Positions 1-6,482 are shown, counted from the first letter of the stretch. The stretch is DNA of 6,679 bases from Deltaproteobacteria bacterium (GCA_030618205.1 JAUXDR010000060.1:1-6679), one strand, 5' to 3'. Program-made: numbers and translations. The notes: a model not told the origin generated them from the sequence alone.

Positions 1-549
1 ACAAAGGGACGGGCTATCATTACTACAGAGGTCGGTCAGAACCAGATGTGGACTGCCCAGTTCTACAAATTTGACGAGCCACGGACCCTCCTGACTTCCG
101 GCGGCCTTGGAACCATGGGCTATGGATTTCCTGCAGCTATTGGGGCCCAGATGGCCTTCCCTGACAAGCTGGTGGTGGATGTAGCCGGTGACGGCAGCAT
201 ACAGATGAATATCCAGGAGATGGCGACCGCCATGGAGCAACGCCTGCCTGTAAAAATAGTCATTCTGAACAACCAGTTTCTCGGCATGGTTAGACAATGG
301 CAGGAGCTGTTCTATGATCGTCGGTATGCAGCTACTGAGTTTGAAATGACCCCGGATTTTGTGAAACTGGCTGAGGCTTATGGGGCCAAAGGGTTTAGGG
401 CAACTAAGCCGGAAGAGGTCGATGATGTGCTCAGTAAGGGTCTTGAAGCGGAAGGTCTTGCGATTATGGAATTTGCTATAGCCCGCGAAGAAGGGGTATT
501 CCCAATGGTCCCGGCCGGAAAGGCTACAACTGAGATGTTGCTCGTTTAA
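1..549 (+). CDS. ilvB: Acetolactate synthase large (catalytic) subunit, C-terminal part, 5' truncated by window edge
   Basis: The reading frame is open from base 1, so the gene enters from the left and only the last 182 codons are visible; the ATG at 46 is internal. The enzyme is thiamine-diphosphate dependent. It condenses two pyruvates to 2-acetolactate, or pyruvate with 2-ketobutyrate to 2-aceto-2-hydroxybutyrate, the committed step of branched-chain amino acid synthesis in the cytoplasm. The visible part is the C-terminal TPP-enzyme domain: TTEVGQNQMW at the start, LLTSGGLGTMGYGFPAAIGA, then the ThDP/Mg binding motif from GDG (187-195) to NN (268-273), followed by FLGMVRQWQELFY, which is typical of acetohydroxyacid synthases. 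It is followed after 25 bp by its regulatory subunit gene ilvN, which supports biosynthetic AHAS rather than another ThDP enzyme. Symbol ilvB is used in the general sense (ilvB/ilvI/ilvG cannot be separated here). Confidence 0.96.
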   Translation, partial: TKGRAIITTEVGQNQMWTAQFYKFDEPRTLLTSGGLGTMGYGFPAAIGAQMAFPDKLVVDVAGDGSIQMNIQEMATAMEQRLPVKIVILNNQFLGMVRQWQELFYDRRYAATEFEMTPDFVKLAEAYGAKGFRATKPEEVDDVLSKGLEAEGLAIMEFAIAREEGVFPMVPAGKATTEMLLV

Positions 550-574
550 TATCGAGGATAAGGAGCTTGGCCCT

Positions 575-1060
575 ATGAAGCATACTCTCTCTGTATTAGT
601 TGAAAATACTCCTGGTGCCCTTTCCCGCATAACAGGGCTTTTCAGTGGGCGGGCGTTTAATATTGAGAGCCTTAATGTGGCTGCAACCCTGGACCCGAGC
701 CTGTCACACCTCACACTGGTGACAAGAGGCGATGAATTTATAATTGAGCAAATAATCAAACAGCTCAGGCGCCTGGTGGATGTCTTCAAGGTCGTGGATG
801 TGAGTGAAGGTGAGTTTGTTGAGCGCGAGATGTCCTTGATCAAGGTCAAGGCTGAGGAACAATCCAGGGCCGAGATATTACGTATTTGCGATATATTCCG
901 TTGCAAGGTCGTTGACGTGAGCCCTAAATCTTACACCTTAGAGGTCACCGGACCGGAGTCAAAACTAAAGGCAGTAATAGAGCTACTCCGTCCAATTGGA
1001 ATCAAAGAAATTACAAGAACTGGTACCATAGCCATGATGAGAGAGAAAAAGACGATTTAG
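575..1060 (+). CDS. ilvN: Acetolactate synthase small (regulatory) subunit
   Basis: 161 aa, the normal length for IlvN/IlvH. The protein binds the catalytic subunit, raises its activity and gives feedback inhibition by valine. An N-terminal ACT domain (about residues 3-75) begins [29 protein letters not shown], very close to the E. coli IlvH pattern; Gly14 and Asn29, positions where changes cause valine resistance in E. coli IlvH, are both present, so valine control is probably intact. The C-terminal half (from about residue 84, [12 protein letters not shown]) is the second ACT-like domain of the family, ending RTGTIAMMR. The ATG at 575 is preceded by AAGGAG (560-565) at 9-nt spacing. It lies 25 bp after ilvB and 16 bp before ilvC, so it is cotranscribed with both. 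Confidence 0.96.
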   Translation: MKHTLSVLVENTPGALSRITGLFSGRAFNIESLNVAATLDPSLSHLTLVTRGDEFIIEQIIKQLRRLVDVFKVVDVSEGEFVEREMSLIKVKAEEQSRAEILRICDIFRCKVVDVSPKSYTLEVTGPESKLKAVIELLRPIGIKEITRTGTIAMMREKKTI

Positions 1061-1076
1061 GAAGGAGCTGCAGAGG

Positions 1077-2066
1077 ATGAGGATTTATTACGAACAAGAT
1101 GCCCCCATGGACGTACTTCAAGGAAAGACCATAGCCATAATCGGCTATGGTAGCCAAGGACATGCCCATGCCCAGAACTTGAGAGATAGTGGGTTGTCCG
1201 TTGTCGTGGGGGAACTCCCTGGAACACCCAATCATGATCTTGCAGTCAAACACGGGTTTGAGCCTGTAAGTGCCGGAGAAGCTGCAGCCAAGGGAGATCT
1301 CATCATGGTCCTGGTGCCTGATCATGTCCAGGGCCAGCTATACGAAAGTGCTATTGAGCCAAACCTGAAGACCGGGAACATGCTCCTTTTTGCCCATGGC
1401 TTCAACATTCACTTTGGCCAGATAACTCCTCCGGCTGACGTGGATGTTACTATGGTGGCACCCAAAGGCCCGGGACATCTGGTGCGTAGGGAATACGAAA
1501 AGGGCGCCGGTGTGCCCAGCCTGGTAGCCATACATCAGGATCACACTGGAGAAGCCCTGCAGAGGACACTTGCCTATGCAAACGGCATAGGCGCTACCCG
1601 TGCGGGGGTTATTGAAACCACATATAAAGAAGAGACCGAGACTGATCTCTTTGGCGAGCAGTGTGTCCTTTGTGGCGGGGTCACCGAGCTCATAAAAGCG
1701 AGTTTTGAGACCCTGGTTGAAGCGGGTTATCAGCCGGAAATAGCGTACTTTGAGTGCTGCCACGAGCTCAAGCTCATAGTTGACCTGATTTACGAAGGCG
1801 GTCTGTCGCAGATGCGTTACTCAATCAGCGATACGGCGGAATATGGCGATCTTACCAGGGGGAAGCGCATAATAACAGAAGAAACAAGAAAGGAGATGCG
1901 CAGGATCCTTGATGAGGTTCAGAGTGGCAGATTTGCCAGGGAGTGGATGCTGGAAAACCAAGTCAAACGCCCTGTATTCAACGCCCTTAGACAGCGGGAA
2001 AAGGAACATCCTATAGAAGAGGTCGGCTCCCGCCTGAGGGATATGATGAGCTGGCTCAAGAAGTAG
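1077..2066 (+). CDS. ilvC: Ketol-acid reductoisomerase, class I (short form)
   Basis: 329 aa, the usual class I length. It converts acetolactate (or acetohydroxybutyrate) to the dihydroxy acid by a Mg-dependent alkyl shift and NAD(P)H reduction. The N-terminal Rossmann domain has [17 protein letters not shown] (residues 23-39). Catalytic residues fall at canonical positions: His107, Lys130, and the metal ligands Asp190 and Glu194 (DLFGEQ), Glu226 and Glu230 (ECCHE), with Ser251 in [11 protein letters not shown]. The cofactor-specificity loop after VVVG is ELPGTPNHD (46-54). It lacks the Arg and the Ser residues that normally hold the NADPH 2'-phosphate and has acidic residues at both ends, so NADH use is possible. 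The ATG has AAGGAG (1062-1067) at 9-nt spacing, 16 bp after ilvN. Confidence 0.97.
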   Translation: MRIYYEQDAPMDVLQGKTIAIIGYGSQGHAHAQNLRDSGLSVVVGELPGTPNHDLAVKHGFEPVSAGEAAAKGDLIMVLVPDHVQGQLYESAIEPNLKTGNMLLFAHGFNIHFGQITPPADVDVTMVAPKGPGHLVRREYEKGAGVPSLVAIHQDHTGEALQRTLAYANGIGATRAGVIETTYKEETETDLFGEQCVLCGGVTELIKASFETLVEAGYQPEIAYFECCHELKLIVDLIYEGGLSQMRYSISDTAEYGDLTRGKRIITEETRKEMRRILDEVQSGRFAREWMLENQVKRPVFNALRQREKEHPIEEVGSRLRDMMSWLKK

Positions 2067-2087
2067 CCCTGACTTTCTAAGCCCTTA

Positions 2088-2738
2088 ATGCATTCTCATC
2101 GCATTCCAGTTGCCAAGGAAGGAGTCCCTTTCATAGGTATTGCCGTCCTGGCCGCTGTGATATGTTCTTTACTCAACTGGCCTGTTCCGGCCGTGGTCTT
2201 TTTTGTGATTGCGGTCTTTGTTCTCTTTTTCTTTCGGGACCCCGAGCGTATAATTCCATCAGGCTCGGATCTGGTGGTATCACCTGCTGACGGTCGGGTC
2301 ATAGATATAGCTGAAGACAACACGGGCTCCCTTAATGGAAAAGACGTAAAGCGAATCAGTATATTCATGAATATTTTTAATGTGCATGTAAACAGGGCCC
2401 CAATTACGGGCAAGGTTCAACAAATTTCGTACCAGCCGGGATCCTTCTGGCCTGCTGACCGTAAAAGGGCCTTGCTTGAAAACGAGCGAAATGCCCTTTT
2501 GATCCGCAGCGAGGACGGAATGGAGCTGACCGTTGTACAGGTGGCTGGTATAATAGCCAGGCGAATTGTTTGTTGGGCTGAGGTCGGTGATAGGGTTAAA
2601 ATCGGTGAACGCTTTGGACTCATTCGTTTTGGATCTCGCCTTGACGTGTATGTCCCGAAGGATGTTTCAGTGTTGGTGAAAAAGGGCGACCGGACAACGG
2701 CCGGGCAGACGGTTCTTGCCAAAAATATTCTATCATAA
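2088..2738 (+). CDS. psd: Phosphatidylserine decarboxylase, short (archaeal-type) proenzyme
   Basis: 216 aa, matching the short Psd subfamily rather than the roughly 300-aa E. coli type. It decarboxylates phosphatidylserine to phosphatidylethanolamine at the inner membrane, using a pyruvoyl group made by self-cleavage. Seen in order: two hydrophobic segments (about 14-30 and 33-49), FFRDPER, SPADGR with Asp68, the IFMNIFNVHVNRAP motif with His100, and FGSR near the end. By family knowledge cleavage falls between Gly182 and Ser183, Ser183 becomes the pyruvoyl group, and Asp68/His100/Ser183 form the self-processing triad. The start at 2088 is forced on the upstream side by an in-frame TGA at 2070, and HRIPVAKEGVPFI is the usual N-terminus. 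No convincing Shine-Dalgarno sequence precedes it. It lies 21 bp after ilvC and next to pssA, which makes its substrate. Confidence 0.95.
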   Translation: MHSHRIPVAKEGVPFIGIAVLAAVICSLLNWPVPAVVFFVIAVFVLFFFRDPERIIPSGSDLVVSPADGRVIDIAEDNTGSLNGKDVKRISIFMNIFNVHVNRAPITGKVQQISYQPGSFWPADRKRALLENERNALLIRSEDGMELTVVQVAGIIARRIVCWAEVGDRVKIGERFGLIRFGSRLDVYVPKDVSVLVKKGDRTTAGQTVLAKNILS

Positions 2739-2803
2739 TAAAACACGAATATCATAATTAAGAGACTAATTCCCAATTCCTTATTTCTAACAGGGGGTCT
2801 CCC

Positions 2804-3619
2804 ATGAAACAAAAGCAAAGCGGCGATTCAGCAGACAAGACTTCAAGACGCAGCATATATCTCCTTCCAAACCTGCTGACCTCGGCAAGCCTGTTCAGCG
2901 GATTCTATGCCATTATTGCCGCGATTAAAGGGAATTATCAGGCCGCTGCCGTAGCCATTTTAATATCATTTGTCCTGGATGGTCTGGACGGCAGGGTGGC
3001 TCGTTGGACCCGTACTACGAGTAGATTCGGCATGGAGTATGATTCCCTTTCAGACCTGGTGGCCTTTGGAGTAGCCCCAGGCATACTGGCCTATATGTGG
3101 GGGCTGCAGGATTTCGGCCGGCTCGGATGGCTTGCTGCCTTCCTGTATGTGGCAACCACTGCCCTCAGGCTGGCCAGATTCAATACCCTGAGCCAGAGCA
3201 GCAATAGCAGCACAAGGGATTATTACTTCCTTGGTCTGCCCTGTCCTTCTGCAGGGGCCGTATTGGCTACATCTGTGCTTTTATGCCAGCATGTCGGTAT
3301 ATTTGGCCCGGTACGTCATGTGGCAGTGCTGATCATGGTCTATGGCCTTTCCTTCCTGATGGTCAGCAATGTGCGTTACTATGGTTTCAAGGAAGTCCGC
3401 TGGCTTCAGCAGCACCCTTTTTCCGGTATGGTAGTGCTGATTCTGGCCATAATGGTAGTTGCTATGGAGCCCAAGGTGACGCTATTTGTCCTTATAGCTA
3501 CTTATGTGATATCCGGACCTGTCTTGATGTCCCTTAGAGCCTTGAGACCCAAGTCGTTGAGGTCTGGTGCGGGCCATCACAGTAAAGATGTTTCCCCTGG
3601 CAGAGATGAGGGAATGTAA
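2804..3619 (+). CDS. pssA: CDP-diacylglycerol-serine O-phosphatidyltransferase (phosphatidylserine synthase, membrane type)
   Basis: 271 aa, an integral membrane protein with several hydrophobic segments. It transfers the phosphatidyl group from CDP-diacylglycerol to serine, releasing CMP and giving phosphatidylserine for Psd. The CDP-alcohol phosphotransferase signature is complete: Asp59-x2-Asp62-Gly63-x2-Ala66-Arg67-x8-Gly76-x3-Asp80-x3-Asp84; these aspartates bind the metals and the CDP moiety. The N-terminal LPNLLTSASLFSGF is typical of the Bacillus-type (type II) PssA, not the phospholipase D-like E. coli enzyme. Other family members (phosphatidylglycerophosphate synthase, for instance) share the signature, but the N-terminal motif and the neighbouring psd point to serine. 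The C-terminal tail of about 25 residues is polar. The ATG has AGGGGG (2792-2797) at 6-nt spacing, 65 bp after psd. Confidence 0.95.
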   Translation: MKQKQSGDSADKTSRRSIYLLPNLLTSASLFSGFYAIIAAIKGNYQAAAVAILISFVLDGLDGRVARWTRTTSRFGMEYDSLSDLVAFGVAPGILAYMWGLQDFGRLGWLAAFLYVATTALRLARFNTLSQSSNSSTRDYYFLGLPCPSAGAVLATSVLLCQHVGIFGPVRHVAVLIMVYGLSFLMVSNVRYYGFKEVRWLQQHPFSGMVVLILAIMVVAMEPKVTLFVLIATYVISGPVLMSLRALRPKSLRSGAGHHSKDVSPGRDEGM

Positions 3620-3625
3620 AAAAAA

Positions 3626-5170
3626 ATGGATAGCAATAAAAGGATAATAATATTTGATACTACATTAAGGGACGGGGAGCAGTCCCCTGGTGTATCTCTA
3701 AACGTTGAGGAAAAACTCCAGATCGGTAGGCAGTTGAAAAAGCTGAATGTCGATGTGATCGAGGCCGGATTTCCTGTTGCTTCCCCAGGTGACTTTCAGA
3801 GTGTTAAGCGCATTGCGCAGGAACTCAAGGGTCTGCAGGTTGCTGCCCTGGCCCGTGCCAATGAGAAAGACATCGATACTGCATGGGAGGCTATAAAGGA
3901 GGGGGAAAATCCTCGAATACATATCTTTCTTGCCACCTCTGATATCCACCTCCAGCATAAACTGAGAAAGACCAGGGAGCAGGTACTGGATATGGCCCGG
4001 GCAGCGGTAGGGTATGCTGCAAAATACACCGGCAATGTGGAGTTTTCCGCTGAAGACGCGAGCCGGAGCGATCTTGATTTCCTCTGCAAGGTCTTTGAGA
4101 CGGTGATAGATGCCGGTGCCACAACGGTCAATTTCCCGGACACAGTGGGGTATGCCATACCGCATGATTTTGGCAGGATGATCCGATATGTGGTCGAGCA
4201 CACTTCCAACATCCACAAAGCGATCTTGAGCGTACACTGTCACAACGATCTGGGACTGGCCACAGCGAATGTGCTGACAGCTTTAGAGCAAGGTGCAAGA
4301 CAAGTGGAGTGCACTGTAAACGGTATAGGTGAGAGGGCCGGCAATGCCGCTATGGAAGAGGTGGTCATGGCCATCCGTACCAGGCGAGACGTTCTTCCCT
4401 TTGACACGGCGATATCTTCTCAACACATCATGGCTGCCAGCCGGCTGGTAAGCATGCTTACCGGAATGGTAGTTCAGGCGAACAAGGCCATAGTAGGGGA
4501 CAACGCCTTTGCACACGAGTCCGGAATCCACCAGGACGGGGTCTTAAAGGAACGTACGACCTATGAGATTATCGATCCCAAGGACATAGGTCTTAGCAAA
4601 GGGACCCTGGTCCTTGGGAAACACTCCGGGAGACATGCCCTTAAGGCAAAGCTTGAGGAAGTAGGCTACAAGCTCAGCGATGAAGAGATCGATAGGGTAT
4701 TTACAAGGTTCAAGTCCCTTGCAGACAAGAAGAAGGAGGTTTATCCGGAGGATGTTGAGGCCCTTGTGGCAGAGGAGGTGCTCAGGATTCCTGATCGTTA
4801 TCGTCTTGTTTACCTCCATGTTGCCGGTGGAAGCGGCATCAGACCGACTGCAACCGTAACAGTGGAAATAGACGGCAAGGAAGTTGATGGAGTGAGCCTT
4901 GGGGCCGGTCCGATAGATGCGGCCTATAAGGCAGTAGCCAAGCTCGTAAAGACTGAAAGCCATCTGCTCCGTTTTGCTGTAAACTCCATTACAGGAGGCA
5001 CGGATGCCCAGGGAGAAGTCTCTGTGCGTCTTGAAGAAGGCAGTTATGTGGTCACAGGCCATGGGACCGATCCTGATATAATTACTGCTAGTGTCAGGGC
5101 ATACCTGAACGCCCTGAATCGTCTTGAACACATGAAAGAAAATGCGCTGCAAAAAAATGTTGAATGCTAA
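3626..5170 (+). CDS. leuA: 2-isopropylmalate synthase
   Basis: 514 aa, full length (E. coli LeuA is 523). It condenses acetyl-CoA with 2-ketoisovalerate to 2-isopropylmalate, the first step specific to leucine. The TIM-barrel catalytic domain (about 6-270) starts IIIFDTTLRDGEQSPG with metal ligand Asp16; the HCHND motif gives His204 and His206, and VNGIGERAGNAAMEE gives Asn240. GIHQDGVLK (300-308) follows in the linker. The C-terminal leucine-sensing domain (about 385-500) includes GAGPIDAAYKAV, so feedback inhibition by leucine is likely. The start is 6 bp after pssA, inside a run of nine A (3618-3626), with GAGGGA (3608-3613) as a likely ribosome site 12 nt upstream. The last four codons (NVEC) and the stop lie inside a 25-bp inverted repeat. 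Homocitrate or citramalate synthase is a less likely alternative, given the operon. Confidence 0.95.
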   Translation: MDSNKRIIIFDTTLRDGEQSPGVSLNVEEKLQIGRQLKKLNVDVIEAGFPVASPGDFQSVKRIAQELKGLQVAALARANEKDIDTAWEAIKEGENPRIHIFLATSDIHLQHKLRKTREQVLDMARAAVGYAAKYTGNVEFSAEDASRSDLDFLCKVFETVIDAGATTVNFPDTVGYAIPHDFGRMIRYVVEHTSNIHKAILSVHCHNDLGLATANVLTALEQGARQVECTVNGIGERAGNAAMEEVVMAIRTRRDVLPFDTAISSQHIMAASRLVSMLTGMVVQANKAIVGDNAFAHESGIHQDGVLKERTTYEIIDPKDIGLSKGTLVLGKHSGRHALKAKLEEVGYKLSDEEIDRVFTRFKSLADKKKEVYPEDVEALVAEEVLRIPDRYRLVYLHVAGGSGIRPTATVTVEIDGKEVDGVSLGAGPIDAAYKAVAKLVKTESHLLRFAVNSITGGTDAQGEVSVRLEEGSYVVTGHGTDPDIITASVRAYLNALNRLEHMKENALQKNVEC

Positions 5171-5250
5171 ATGTTGAATGTTGAATTGCGGTAAAACGAT
5201 TGGAATATAAAAAGATTATTCCTTAATTCAACATTTAGCATTCAACATTT
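5151..5250 (-). terminator. Possible intrinsic terminator for leftward transcription
   Basis: Read on the - strand, the 25-bp stem (5226-5250 pairing with 5155-5179) runs into seven T (5151-5157, of which three belong to the stem). A long stem followed by a U-tract is the shape of a rho-independent terminator, and it would stop transcripts coming from the GNAT toxin gene before they run antisense into leuA. Against it: the stem is A+T-rich, the loop is 46 nt, and the toxin stop lies about 270 bp away. No equivalent U-tract follows the stem on the + strand, so termination of the leuA operon here is less clear. Confidence 0.35.
5155..5250. repeat. Perfect 25-bp inverted repeat made of heptamers, overlapping the leuA stop
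   Basis: The left arm (5155-5179) and right arm (5226-5250) are exact reverse complements over 25 bp, separated by 46 bp. The left arm and its extension read as tandem heptamers from 5159: GTTGAAT, GCTAAAT, GTTGAAT, GTTGAAT; the last unit lies just outside the perfect arm and is missing from the right arm. The leuA TAA (5168-5170) is inside the left arm. The intervening DNA contains a smaller hairpin, GGAATA (5202-5207) with TATTCC (5217-5222). The arms are A+T-rich. Such heptamer repeats suggest an intergenic repeat element or a miniature mobile element rather than a classic GC-rich terminator. Confidence 0.9.
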
Positions 5251-5520
5251 ATGTGCGTCGCAATGAGCGGAAAATTGAAGCAACGCCGCAGATTGGATTT
5301 TTTCAGCGGAATCATCTCTTGTAATAATAACGTCAACGACGTCAGTTACATTAAAGAATTATTAAACTAACTCCGTCCCGTCCCCTAATATGTAGCCTAA
5401 ATTCTAATATGTAGTCCAACGTTTAGATCAAGCGCGGGCCAAAAGCCTATCAGCGTAGCGCCGCTGCGTCCCTTCCCGTCGCCTGAATTTTTTGGTTATG
5501 TTTTCGGTACGATTTTGACA
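5251..5520. other. Non-coding stretch between leuA and the toxin-antitoxin locus
   Basis: I see no credible gene in these 270 bases. They contain the direct repeat CTAATATGTAG (twice), two C-rich stretches sharing CGTCCC (5371-5385 and 5467-5480), and a small hairpin with CAGCG (5451-5455) and CGCTG (5462-5466). The mixed composition and repeated short words look like decayed intergenic repeats or the remains of a mobile element at the edge of the accessory DNA, but no transposase fragment or complete inverted-repeat ends could be identified. Confidence 0.5.
5385..5414. repeat. Short direct repeat, two copies of CTAATATGTAG
   Basis: CTAATATGTAG occurs at 5385-5395 and again at 5404-5414, one copy every 19 bp, followed by CC and TCC respectively. 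It is exact over 11 bp. Function unknown; it could be the remnant of a longer repeat, a duplicated target site or a protein-binding site. Confidence 0.75.
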
Positions 5521-6054
5521 TTATTTTTGAAATAATTGCTCTACAATTGTCATTGGCATGAACATTCGTGCCCTACCATTGTGGCAGCACAATACTTCAA
5601 AACCGTATTTTGAATAGAAGTGCTCAGCGTTTTCGTTTAAGCAATCGACGATAATTGCATAGGCTCTCATGTGAGAATTTATTTCCCATAAATATTCAAG
5701 AGCCTTTATTAGGGCGATTTTCCCTAAACCTTGTCTGTGATATTCCAAATGAACGGCCAACTGAGCAAGTAGGAATACCGGCACAGGATAACGAGGCAAC
5801 TTTTTTATAAGTTTTTTCGGCAAAGTCTCTCTGCTAATAGAACTAGGTGCAATCGTATAAAATGCGCAGATGGGGTATTTGCCGTCAGGCAATGGAACAG
5901 AGGCGGATAACAGCATTGTTCTGCTTATGCCTGCCTTCATATGCTTAGCAGCCTTAGTTCGAATGAATGCGTTTAATTCAACTTCACCGCAATCAAATGA
6001 AGCCCGGTCGTGGATAGCCTTGTCAAGCTCTACAAATTCTTTAGCCCAACTCAT
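5521..6054 (-). CDS. GNAT-family acetyltransferase toxin (TacT/AtaT-like)
   Basis: 177 aa. It resembles the GNAT toxins paired with DUF1778 antitoxins, which in characterised cases acetylate the amino group of aminoacyl-tRNAs and stop translation. Seen: FDCGEVELNAFI (20-31), close to the family's FDCG...L..F/Y start; AFYTIAP on the following strand; the acetyl-CoA binding segment QLAVHLEYHRQGLGKIAL (98-115); and ENAEHFYSKYGFE (141-153), in which Tyr147 sits where TacT has its catalytic Tyr140. His106 stands where many members have Arg in the R-x-x-G-x-G/A loop. Which tRNA it would modify cannot be told from sequence. The ATG (6052-6054) overlaps the antitoxin stop as ATGA, so the pair is probably translationally coupled, antitoxin first. 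It appears intact. An ordinary GNAT enzyme is possible, but the partner makes a toxin much more likely. Confidence 0.9.
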   Translation of the reverse strand: MSWAKEFVELDKAIHDRASFDCGEVELNAFIRTKAAKHMKAGISRTMLLSASVPLPDGKYPICAFYTIAPSSISRETLPKKLIKKLPRYPVPVFLLAQLAVHLEYHRQGLGKIALIKALEYLWEINSHMRAYAIIVDCLNENAEHFYSKYGFEVLCCHNGRARMFMPMTIVEQLFQK

Positions 6055-6320
6055 TTGATGCCTTGTTTTTTGGTAAAAGATGTCGCCTTTATCAAAACTT
6101 TATTAGGTTTTCGCGTTTCCTTGCAAGCATTCATAAAACGATCAAAAGCATCATTTTCAACGGTGATACTTTCATGTTGAGCAATCACCCGGGTTGCATT
6201 GTCATCAATAAGCCTGACAATATACTCAGTGAGACTTTTCAACCCAAGCAAGGCAGACGCTTTTTCTGCTTTTGCTTTAATTTCTTCATCTAGCCTCATG
6301 TCGAGACGAGTGGTAGCCAT
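6051..6320 (-). CDS. DUF1778 (TacA-like) ribbon-helix-helix antitoxin
   Basis: 89 aa, the usual size. The N-terminal TTRLDMRLDEEIKAKAEKAS...SLTEYIVRLIDD is a ribbon-helix-helix domain: strand at about 3-9, helices at about 11-24 and 29-41. By family knowledge it dimerises and binds operator DNA. The C-terminal part, VENDAFDRFMNACKETRKPNKVLIKA, matches the region that wraps around and blocks the GNAT toxin in TacAT-type pairs. The ATG (6318-6320) is preceded on the - strand by AAGAGGAG (6328-6335) at 7-nt spacing. A consensus-like promoter and two 19-bp palindromes lie upstream, as expected for conditional autorepression by the antitoxin-toxin complex. Its stop codon overlaps the toxin start by 4 bp. 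Confidence 0.9.
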   Translation of the reverse strand: MATTRLDMRLDEEIKAKAEKASALLGLKSLTEYIVRLIDDNATRVIAQHESITVENDAFDRFMNACKETRKPNKVLIKATSFTKKQGIK

Positions 6321-6342
6321 TGTCGTTCTCCTCTTGTATTTT

Positions 6343-6361
6343 GTACGGATGAGTTCTGTAC
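6343..6361. promoter_or_regulatory. Palindromic operator O2, downstream of the -10 box
   Basis: GTACGGATGAGTTCTGTAC, 19 bp, with 7-bp arms (GTACGGA / TCTGTAC) matching at six of seven positions. It covers the expected transcription start and early leader of the DUF1778-GNAT transcript, where bound repressor would block RNA polymerase. It has the same length and arm spacing as the better palindrome at 6403-6421. Confidence 0.75.
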
Positions 6362-6370
6362 TTCATAAAG

Positions 6371-6399
6371 AGTATATTATCTACTAAAGGCTTTGTCAA
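6371..6399 (-). promoter_or_regulatory. Sigma-70-type promoter of the DUF1778-GNAT module
   Basis: On the - strand TTGACA (6394-6399), a perfect -35 box, is followed after exactly 17 bp by TATACT (6371-6376), five of six matches to the -10 consensus. Transcription would start near 6364, giving a leader of about 44 nt to the antitoxin ATG. The promoter is flanked on both sides by 19-bp palindromes, which explains how such a strong promoter could be kept silent. Confidence 0.85.
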
Positions 6400-6402
6400 T
6401 AA

Positions 6403-6421
6403 GTACGGAATATTTCCGTAC
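6403..6421. promoter_or_regulatory. Palindromic operator O1, upstream of the -35 box
   Basis: GTACGGAATATTTCCGTAC, 19 bp, perfect 8-bp arms (GTACGGAA / TTCCGTAC) around a 3-bp centre. It ends 3 bp upstream of the TTGACA box on the - strand. Its centre is 60 bp from that of O2, so repressor on both sites would sit on either side of the promoter. The likely binder is the ribbon-helix-helix antitoxin, alone or with its toxin. Confidence 0.8.
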
Positions 6422-6482
6422 AAATGTGTCCCCCATTCTCGTTTCCCATCCTACGTTCCTACATCTTAACCAAAAATGACGC

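Noticed and set aside
3618..3626. Run of nine A at the pssA-leuA junction as a programmed slippage site
   Set aside because: The run spans the pssA stop and the leuA start. Slippage there would only change the leader length, not fuse the frames in a useful way.
4544..5152. Long open frame on the - strand within leuA (202 codons), and similar ones at 3698-4243 and 1338-1763
   Set aside because: They lie wholly inside well-recognised genes on the other strand, show no recognisable domain and are cysteine- and histidine-rich in the way of antisense translations of conserved genes.
5155..5187. CRISPR-like array from the repeated GTTGAAT units
   Set aside because: Units are 7 bp, directly abutting and without spacers; there are no cas genes.
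5155..5250. Integron attC site, since GTTGAAT fits GTTRRRY and ATTCAAC fits RYYYAAC and toxin-antitoxin genes are common integron cassettes
   Set aside because: In attC the RYYYAAC box comes first and GTTRRRY last on the same strand; here the order is reversed on both strands, and the arms are uniform heptamer repeats without the L/R box layout.
5451..5466. Small hairpin CAGCG/CGCTG as terminator of the toxin gene
   Set aside because: Only 5 bp of stem and no T run directly after it on the - strand; too weak to call.
6063..6293. Open frame on the + strand antisense to the DUF1778 antitoxin
   Set aside because: No ribosome site or family resemblance; the - strand gene is clearly the real one.
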